A stretch of 64,000 bases of DNA from Andreprevotia lacus DSM 23236 (lineage in GTDB: Bacteria > Pseudomonadota > Gammaproteobacteria > Burkholderiales > Chitinibacteraceae): contig NZ_FWXD01000001.1 in NCBI RefSeq assembly GCF_900176275.1, positions 1 to 64,000 of the forward strand, given 5' to 3'. Positions 58,683-64,000 of the stretch are shown here, piece after piece; within the stretch, counting starts at the first letter, position 1, and each line of letters begins with the position of its first letter. The position numbers and the translations under genes were made by a program. Below the pieces are notes generated by a model, which was not told where the DNA came from, did not search any database, and worked only from the letters and a program-made list of their open reading frames with translations.

Positions 58683-59569
58683 TCTCCCTTGAGTTTCGGT
58701 ACTTCCGGCGCGTGCAGGCGTGCGCCGTCATAGCCATGCACCTCGCCAAAGCGCGCATCGCCGGCATTCCATTCTGCGGTGGCGGTACGGATGTCATCGC
58801 CATTGCGGCCGACGAAGTTCCAGAACAGCAGCCGGGGCGACGGGAAGGGCTCGCCGCCGATCAGCAGCACGCGGGCTGCGGCATCGCTGCTCAGCTGCAG
58901 TTCGGTCTGGCCGGGGGCGAAATAAAGCAGCTCGCCCACCGCTAGCGCTTCGCCATTACAGGTCGCGCTGCCTTCCAGCGCAATCAGGCCGTATTCAAAA
59001 TCGGCACGCAGCGGCAGGGTGGTTGCGGCCGCCGCATTGCTGGTCAGGTCCAGCCCGACCAGCGGGGTGTGGATTTCTGCCGGGGCGGTTTCTCCGCCGA
59101 ATTCGCCGGCCAGCACCGTGATGGTGAAGCCGCCGGCCAGCAGCAAGGGCAGGTCGGGGTAGTGGGCAAAGGCCGGTGCACGGTCGTATTGTTCGTCGGG
59201 CAGGGCGATCCACAGTTGCGCACCATGCATGCGCGGGCCGTGGCCGGCGGGGGATTCCTCGCTGTGCGAGATGCCGTGCCCGGCGGTCATCAGGTTGACC
59301 TGGCCGGCGCGGATCAGCTGTTCGTAGCCCAGGCTGTCGCGGTGCAGGATTTCGCCCTCGATCAACCAGCTGAAGGTTTGCAGGCCGATGTGCGGGTGCG
59401 GGCCGACCCGCATGCCGGCACCATCACCCACCTCGACCGGGCCGAAGTGATCAAGAAAGCACCAGGCGCCGATCATGCGGCGCTCGCGGTTGGGCAGCGC
59501 ACGGCGGATCAGCATGCCCTCACCCAGCACGGTGTTGTGTGCATTGAGTCGTTGCGGTGGCGTTTGCAT
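58679..59569 (-). CDS. Pirin family protein (first copy)
   Basis: The 296-aa bicupin-type protein has metal ligands in VGPHPHIGLQTFSWLIEGE (two His) and ISHSEESPAG (His and Glu). The rest matches pirin (MIGAWCFLDHFGPVEV). Bacterial pirins have been reported as quercetinases and metabolic regulators. AAGGGAGACTCC precedes the chosen ATG. It lies between another pirin and an OsmC protein. Confidence 0.9.
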   Translation of the reverse strand: MQTPPQRLNAHNTVLGEGMLIRRALPNRERRMIGAWCFLDHFGPVEVGDGAGMRVGPHPHIGLQTFSWLIEGEILHRDSLGYEQLIRAGQVNLMTAGHGISHSEESPAGHGPRMHGAQLWIALPDEQYDRAPAFAHYPDLPLLLAGGFTITVLAGEFGGETAPAEIHTPLVGLDLTSNAAAATTLPLRADFEYGLIALEGSATCNGEALAVGELLYFAPGQTELQLSSDAAARVLLIGGEPFPSPRLLFWNFVGRNGDDIRTATAEWNAGDARFGEVHGYDGARLHAPEVPKLKGE

Positions 59570-59622
59570 GGAGTCTCCCTTGGGGGCCGGCACCGCCAGC
59601 CCCTCTATTCAAGCGCAAGGCG

Positions 59623-60480
59623 TCAGAAACGGCCTTGCTGATAGTCAATAAACGCCTGCTGTACTTCTTCCTGCGTATTCATCACGAACGGGCCGTAACG
59701 CGCCACCGGTTCGCGCAGCGGCTTGCCGGCCACCACGATGAAGCGTGCTTCCGCCGCAAGTGCGGCCACGGCGAGTGCTCCGCCCTGGGTCAGCGCTGCC
59801 AGTTCGCCCCGGTGCACGGTGCGCTCCTGCGGCCCGTCAACGATGTTCAGATCATGCTGGAACACATAGACGAAGGCATGGTGCTCGGCCGGTAAATCCA
59901 GCGTCAGCACGCCGCCTGCGGGCAGGGTCACATCGTAATACACCGGCTCGGTGGCCACGCCGTTGATCGGGCCGCTGGCGCCGTTGAATTCGCCGGCGAT
60001 CACCTTCACGCTGCCGCCGTTGTCGAGTGCCACCACCGGCATCTGCTCGGCGGCGTATTCCTGGTAGCGCGGCGCGGTCATCTTGTCGCGCGCAGGCAGG
60101 TTCACCCACAGCTGGAAGCCCCACATCAGGCCGTTTTCCTGTTGCGGCATTTCACTGTGGATGATGCCACGCCCGGCGGTCATCCATTGCACGCTGCCCG
60201 GCCCCATGTCGCCCTTGTTGCCCAGATGGTCGCCATGCTGCATGTGGCCGGCCAGCATGTATGTGACGGTCTCGAAGCCGCGATGCGGGTGTTCCGGGAA
60301 GCCGGCGATGTAATCGTCCGGGTCGTCCGAGCGGAATTCATCCAGCATCAGGAAGGGATCGAGCATGGGCAGATCCTGCGTGCCGATCACACGGTTGAGC
60401 TTGACGCCGGCGCCGTCGGACGCGGCCATGCCGCGTACCACGCGGGCGATGCGGCGCAGGTTGTTGTTGGCGCTGGTCAT
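59623..60480 (-). CDS. Pirin family protein (second copy)
   Basis: The 285-aa product is a distant paralogue of the adjacent pirin. Metal ligands are in GFPEHPHRGFETVTYMLAG and GRGIIHSEMPQQ. The N-terminal half reads MLDPFLMLDEFRSDDPDDYI, and a C-terminal pirin domain follows (PVARYGPFVMNTQEEVQ). It is the first gene of the pirin-pirin-OsmC run. Quercetin dioxygenase activity is possible but untested. Confidence 0.9.
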   Translation of the reverse strand: MTSANNNLRRIARVVRGMAASDGAGVKLNRVIGTQDLPMLDPFLMLDEFRSDDPDDYIAGFPEHPHRGFETVTYMLAGHMQHGDHLGNKGDMGPGSVQWMTAGRGIIHSEMPQQENGLMWGFQLWVNLPARDKMTAPRYQEYAAEQMPVVALDNGGSVKVIAGEFNGASGPINGVATEPVYYDVTLPAGGVLTLDLPAEHHAFVYVFQHDLNIVDGPQERTVHRGELAALTQGGALAVAALAAEARFIVVAGKPLREPVARYGPFVMNTQEEVQQAFIDYQQGRF

Positions 60481-60615
60481 GCTGTAATCCTCCAGTGATT
60501 GATCGTGTAATCACTATGCATGTTGCAACGATGAAATGAAATCCTGCACGGCCGGGAATGATTGTTCCATTGCTGGAACGATGTACATGGCCACGCCGGT
60601 CGGGGATGCAACAAA

Positions 60616-60642
60616 AAAACGGGGGCTTGTGGCCCCCGTTTT
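60616..60642 (-). terminator. Terminator of the PhnD-like gene
   Basis: AAAACGGGGGC pairs with GCCCCCGTTTT over TTGTG. The + strand A-run gives a T-tract for - strand transcription. Confidence 0.8.
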
Positions 60643-60683
60643 GACTGTGGCATGCAGGGTAGGTTGCATGCCGCAGGTGTGGA

Positions 60684-61655
60684 TTACCTGGCGCCGCCAA
60701 GAATGCCGACCAATTGCTGGTAGCGGCGGTAATAGTCTTTCTCCTGCGCGGTTTTCTCGTTGGCCGGCACGCTGGCATTCAGCGTCAGGCGGAACAGGTC
60801 GTTGTAGAGCTGCAGGTCCGACGTTTCGCGCAGCAGGCGGTTGCTGGCCGGCAGGAAGCCGTCGAGCTGGTCGGCGTAGTAGAGCTTTTGCTTTTGCTGC
60901 GTGGCATTGTTGCCCTCGCGGCCGTATTTGGTGAAGAAGGCGGAAATCTTCACCTTGAGCGCTGCGGGCAGCGTGGATTTGTAAACCAGCGGGTCGAAGG
61001 CGAAATTGGGCGAGGTCCAGATCACCTTCATGGCACCGAATTCGCGCGGATATTTTTCCTGCAGCTGCTCGATGTCGAAGGAGTTGGCCACGGCCACATC
61101 GACTTCCTTGCGGTACAGCGCCATGAAGTTGTCTTCATAGTTGCCCTGGCGCATCGATTTGAACAATTGCTCCGGCAGAATGTTGTTCTTCAAAAAGGCG
61201 TGGTATTGCGGAATCAGGTAGCCGGCGGTCGAATTGGTGTAGTCGCTGGCAAAGCGGTAGCGGCCCTTGGCGCGCAACAGGCTGTCCAGATTGTTGATGC
61301 CGCTGTCCTTGCGCACCAGCAGGATGGAGTTGTACTCGGCGCGGCCCGGGTTCTGCACCAGACGGGCAAAGACTTCGGCATTGTCGTGCTCGACCATGGA
61401 TAGCGCCAGGCGGTTGCCCACGCGCGCCACCTGCACTTCGTTGTTGTGGAATTTCTGCTGCAGCTCGTCGTAGTTCTTGACGGCGATCACCTTGACCGGC
61501 TGGCCGATGGAGGCCGACAGGTCGTCGATGACCGGCTGCCAGAAGCCCAGCAGTTCTTCCGGGTTACGGGTGGCGATCAGACCCACGGTCAGCTCGGCGG
61601 CATGGCTGGCCAGCGGCAGGACGAGGAGCAGGGTGCACAACAGGCGGCGTAACAT
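60684..61655 (-). CDS. PhnD-like periplasmic phosphate/phosphonate-binding protein
   Basis: The 323-aa protein has a signal peptide (LLCTLLLVLPLASHAAE). The periplasmic type 2 binding fold includes LTVGLIATRNPEELLGFWQPV, RFASDYTNSTAGYLIPQY and KVIWTSPNFAFDPLVY. Such proteins normally feed an ABC importer (PhnC/PhnE), but none is near. It may be a sensor ligand-binding subunit or an orphan. An inverted repeat lies just upstream of its start. Confidence 0.82.
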   Translation of the reverse strand: MLRRLLCTLLLVLPLASHAAELTVGLIATRNPEELLGFWQPVIDDLSASIGQPVKVIAVKNYDELQQKFHNNEVQVARVGNRLALSMVEHDNAEVFARLVQNPGRAEYNSILLVRKDSGINNLDSLLRAKGRYRFASDYTNSTAGYLIPQYHAFLKNNILPEQLFKSMRQGNYEDNFMALYRKEVDVAVANSFDIEQLQEKYPREFGAMKVIWTSPNFAFDPLVYKSTLPAALKVKISAFFTKYGREGNNATQQKQKLYYADQLDGFLPASNRLLRETSDLQLYNDLFRLTLNASVPANEKTAQEKDYYRRYQQLVGILGGAR

Positions 61656-61671
61656 TGCGGTATTCCATCAA

Positions 61672-61691
61672 AAGCTTAATTTCGTAAGCTT
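61672..61691. promoter_or_regulatory. Inverted repeat upstream of the PhnD-like gene
   Basis: AAGCTTA and TAAGCTT are separated by 6 bases, 17 bp before the start of the PhnD-like gene. It has the form of an operator, in an AT-rich patch. Confidence 0.4.
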
Positions 61692-61743
61692 ATTCACCGA
61701 ATGTTGCGGGGATGTGTAACTTTCAGTCTATTCGTCTAGATCT

Positions 61744-61767
61744 GCATATGTTTTTTGTAAAACATGC
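61744..61767. promoter_or_regulatory. Second inverted repeat in the same spacer
   Basis: ATGTTTT (61748-61754) and AAAACAT (61759-61765) are separated by TTGT and flanked by GCAT and GC. It lies between the PhnD-like start and the imelysin terminator. Confidence 0.35.
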
Positions 61768-61818
61768 GATGTTTTTCGGGATACGTGCGCTGCTTCACCG
61801 CAAGATGCCCGGAAACGA

Positions 61819-61843
61819 CAACGCCCGGCATGGCCGGGCGTTG
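61819..61843 (-). terminator. Hairpin downstream of the imelysin gene
   Basis: CAACGCCCGGC pairs with GCCGGGCGTTG over a 3-base loop, 21 bp after the imelysin stop. The - strand tract after it (TCGTTTCC) is modestly T-rich. Confidence 0.65.
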
Positions 61844-61863
61844 CAGATGCGCTTATTGCGAGT

Positions 61864-62916
61864 TTACTTCTTCGCGTCAACCGGAAAGCCCAGTGCCTGG
61901 GCAAACGGGCCGGCCAGGAAATCGGCCAGCGCATTCAGTTTGCGCTGCGCATACAGGCGCTCGCCACGGTTTTGCACCGCGTGTTCGGCCAGGTCATCCG
62001 GCAGCTGCACCAGCGCCAGGCGTGCCTCGATCAGCTTGCTGTTGAGTTGCTGCACCAGATCATCCTGGCCACGGCTGGCGATGTAGTCATCGAAACCGAT
62101 GCCCTTGTCGTCACCCAGCAGCACGCTGCGGATGCCGTCGAAGCCGGCCAGCAGGCTTTGCTTGGTCTGGCCAGCGCGCCAGTCGGGGAAGCGGGTCTTG
62201 GGCGGTGCGATGTCCTGGTGCGCCAGCTTCCAGCCGGCCAGCTCTTTCAGCCCGGCAATGGAGCGGCCCAGCGCATCGGTCAGGAAGGGGCGGTAATAGC
62301 TCAGGTCGTAATTGAGGCCGGTACGCAGGCCACGCCATTCATAACCCAGCGTGGTGGCGCGGCGTGCCACACCTGCCGCTTGCCACAACGCATAGCGGCA
62401 GCGGTTGTCGTCCTTCAGTCGCGCCAGCTGCTTGTCGGCGTTGTTCTCGCTGAACAGCAGGTATTCGATGGCGGGCAGGCCGCCAGCCGGCGTGGGGTTC
62501 TGCATCCACTCGCCGACTGAGCGCGGGCTGGTCGGGTCGGTCGGTGTGTTGGGCAGCGCCTGGTCCAGTGCCTGCACATCCAGCGGCCACGGGTCGATCA
62601 GCGCCACCAGATTGCCTTGCCCCAGCGGGCCGACGCGGGCGGCCTCGATGCGCCGCCAGGCAGCACTGGCGTTGCGCCAGCTGGCCTGTGCCTCGGCCAG
62701 CTTGTCCTTGCTGGGGGCCACACACAAGGCGGTCATCGATGCGGTCAGCCGCGTAGCAGCGTCTTCCAGCGTCTGGGTGGCAGGGAGCAACACCTTGTCG
62801 GTGAGGCTGATGGCCAGCTCTGGCGGCTGGATGCGTACTTCCTCGGCCAGGGCATGGCCGGCAAGCAGGGCGCCAGCCAGTTGAGCCAGGCGGAAGCCGG
62901 TTTTCAAAAAGTCCAT
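61864..62916 (-). CDS. Imelysin family (peptidase M75-like) protein
   Basis: Imelysin-like proteins sit in the periplasm or outer envelope and are linked to iron uptake. The 350-aa product has a signal peptide (LAQLAGALLAGHALAEE) and two helical halves. These include QASWRNASAAWRRIEAARVGPL and GLPAIEYLLFSENNADK. In this last segment the family's GxHxxE motif reads GLPAIE, with Pro in place of His, so metal binding may be altered. The start was set by the AAGGAAACA site. It is unlikely to be an active peptidase. Confidence 0.85.
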   Translation of the reverse strand: MDFLKTGFRLAQLAGALLAGHALAEEVRIQPPELAISLTDKVLLPATQTLEDAATRLTASMTALCVAPSKDKLAEAQASWRNASAAWRRIEAARVGPLGQGNLVALIDPWPLDVQALDQALPNTPTDPTSPRSVGEWMQNPTPAGGLPAIEYLLFSENNADKQLARLKDDNRCRYALWQAAGVARRATTLGYEWRGLRTGLNYDLSYYRPFLTDALGRSIAGLKELAGWKLAHQDIAPPKTRFPDWRAGQTKQSLLAGFDGIRSVLLGDDKGIGFDDYIASRGQDDLVQQLNSKLIEARLALVQLPDDLAEHAVQNRGERLYAQRKLNALADFLAGPFAQALGFPVDAKK

Positions 62917-63130
62917 ATTGTTTCCTTCCATCCTTGTGTCGGTCCCGCCATGCGCCACGGGCCGGCTGCTCTGGGGCAGCAATAGCTTGATACCACAGTT
63001 GCCGCGCCGCTGTCAGCAACCGGGCCGCCGGGCGTGGCTTGCAATTTGTGACGGTGGCCGGGAAACTTGCCGGCCTTGGCGATGGTCCGAGCAGACTTCG
63101 CGATCAACCGGATTCAGAAAGGAATAAACA

Positions 63131-63505
63131 ATGGCGTTTTATTTGCGCGCGGATCAAGTGCCCGAGCTGCAGGGGCTGACCAGCTGGGAGCGGCGCGTGC
63201 TGCTGCGGGGCACCTTCCTGAAGGAACGCTCGATTTCCACCGTTTTCCTGCTGGTGGCCGCGTTCGGCAGCATCCAGTTCGTCATCAACCCGCTGGTGCG
63301 CCATCTGGCGCCGCAACTGGCCACCAACCAGATCGGCTACGGTATCGTGTTGCTGGCGTGGGTGCTGATCCTGGTAACCCTGCGCGACATCGTGATGATG
63401 AATGTGCTGCGCCCCAAGATCGCCGCCAAGCGTGCGGCGCAGACGGCCGCCAAGGTAGCCGGGCTGGAGCAGGCGCAAGACCAGCCGGCTCAGCCCGACG
63501 CCTGA
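63131..63505 (+). CDS. Small membrane protein of unknown function
   Basis: The 124-aa product has two hydrophobic segments (ISTVFLLVAAFGSIQFVI and YGIVLLAWVLILVTL). A basic loop (LRPKIAAKRAAQTAAK) and an acidic/proline tail follow. AAAGGAATAAACA precedes the ATG. Its 3' end overlaps the convergent MFS gene by 16 bp. No family is recognised. Confidence 0.7.
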   Translation: MAFYLRADQVPELQGLTSWERRVLLRGTFLKERSISTVFLLVAAFGSIQFVINPLVRHLAPQLATNQIGYGIVLLAWVLILVTLRDIVMMNVLRPKIAAKRAAQTAAKVAGLEQAQDQPAQPDA

Positions 63506-64000
63506 GCCTTGCGCAGCACGCGGGCGCCATCGACGGCAATCCAGCCGATGGCGATCGCCACTACCAGCATGCCCCAGCGCAGATTGCTGTGCTGGGTGAC
63601 CATGCCGATCAGCACCGGGCCCAGCAGCAGGCCCACATAGGCCAGCCGTGCCACGTCGGCAATGGCTTCGGCCGGCGAGATGCCCGGCAGACGCGATGCG
63701 GCCAGAAAGAACAGCGGTACCAGATTGGCGCAGCCCAGTCCCATCAAGGTAAAGCCCAGCAGGCTGGTGGCGGGCCACGGTAGCGCCACCGCCAGCGCGA
63801 TGCCGGCAAAGCCCACCCAGCCCGACAGTTTCAACAGTTGCTCCATGCCAAAGCGGGCGCGCAGCGCATCGCCGCCAAAGCGCCCCAGCGCCATGCCGCC
63901 GGAGAAGGTGGCATAGGCCATGCTGGCCAGCTCGGCCGAATGTGCCACGTCGCGCAGATAGATTACCGTCCAGTCATACATCGCCCCTTCGGCAATCAGG
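63490..64000 (-). CDS. MFS transporter, C-terminal part (5' end beyond window)
   Basis: About 170 residues remain, from LIAEGAMYDWTVIYLRDV to a short tail. There are at least five hydrophobic helices (for example LVPLFFLAASRLPGIS, LAYVGLLLGPVLIGMVT), and FSGGMALGRFGGDALRARFG is the MFS loop motif. EGAMYDW before a helix is typical of one MFS subgroup. The reading frame stays open to the window edge. Substrate unknown. Confidence 0.85.
   Translation of the reverse strand, partial: LIAEGAMYDWTVIYLRDVAHSAELASMAYATFSGGMALGRFGGDALRARFGMEQLLKLSGWVGFAGIALAVALPWPATSLLGFTLMGLGCANLVPLFFLAASRLPGISPAEAIADVARLAYVGLLLGPVLIGMVTQHSNLRWGMLVVAIAIGWIAVDGARVLRKAQASG

Overview
The window reads as a GC-rich betaproteobacterial chromosome, most likely from the Neisseriales (Chromobacteriaceae/Chitinibacteraceae type). 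The case rests on gene order: tuf-S10-spc-alpha ribosomal operons with infA and rpmJ after secY, a pilB-pilC-pilD-coaE-zapD-yacG block, ypjD divergent from ffh-rpsP-rimM-trmD-rplS, and icd divergent from rluE-nudJ-mnmA. Family-level placement is an inference from content and was not tested by any search. I found no rRNA, tRNA, insertion sequence, prophage or CRISPR array.

Layout. 1-14420: end of tuf, then 29 ribosomal, secretion and transcription genes on the + strand (rpsJ to rplQ). This block is divided by at least three internal promoter regions (before rplC, rplN and rpsM). Two of these are fused to or overlap terminator-like hairpins. 14419-18389: an HDOD protein, apaH, an ornithine-lipid acyltransferase pair (olsB-olsA type) and yacG. 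18386-23649: zapD, coaE and the type IV pilus genes pilD, pilC and pilB on the - strand. 23791-29721: a CorB/CNNM protein and ypjD on the - strand, then ffh and the rpsP-rimM-trmD-rplS operon on the + strand. 29806-35436: ogt, xerD, mscS, clpA/clpS and a cold-shock gene.

35571-48294: icd, rluE, nudJ and mnmA keep the order known from E. coli. In E. coli hflD and purB follow mnmA. Here about 8 kb of other material lies between mnmA and an inverted purB: an orphan gene, a strongly structured non-coding segment (39845-40063), a four-gene Anbu-proteasome operon (circularly permuted ATP-grasp, alpha-E, transglutaminase, Anbu peptidase), a DegV protein and a DUF945 protein.

48565-64000: a prolyl-4-hydroxylase-like dioxygenase, pxpA, murI-lrgA-lrgB, a hybrid histidine kinase translationally coupled to a periplasmic SUOX-fold protein, a HExxH-type protein, recG, an OsmC protein with two pirins, an orphan PhnD-like binding protein, an imelysin-family protein whose family histidine is replaced by proline, a small membrane protein and the start-less end of an MFS transporter.

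Most of the window is ordinary core genome. The parts most worth a second look are the structured segment at 39845-40063, the adjacent Anbu operon, the promoter/terminator overlaps inside the ribosomal cluster, and the kinase/SUOX-fold pair.
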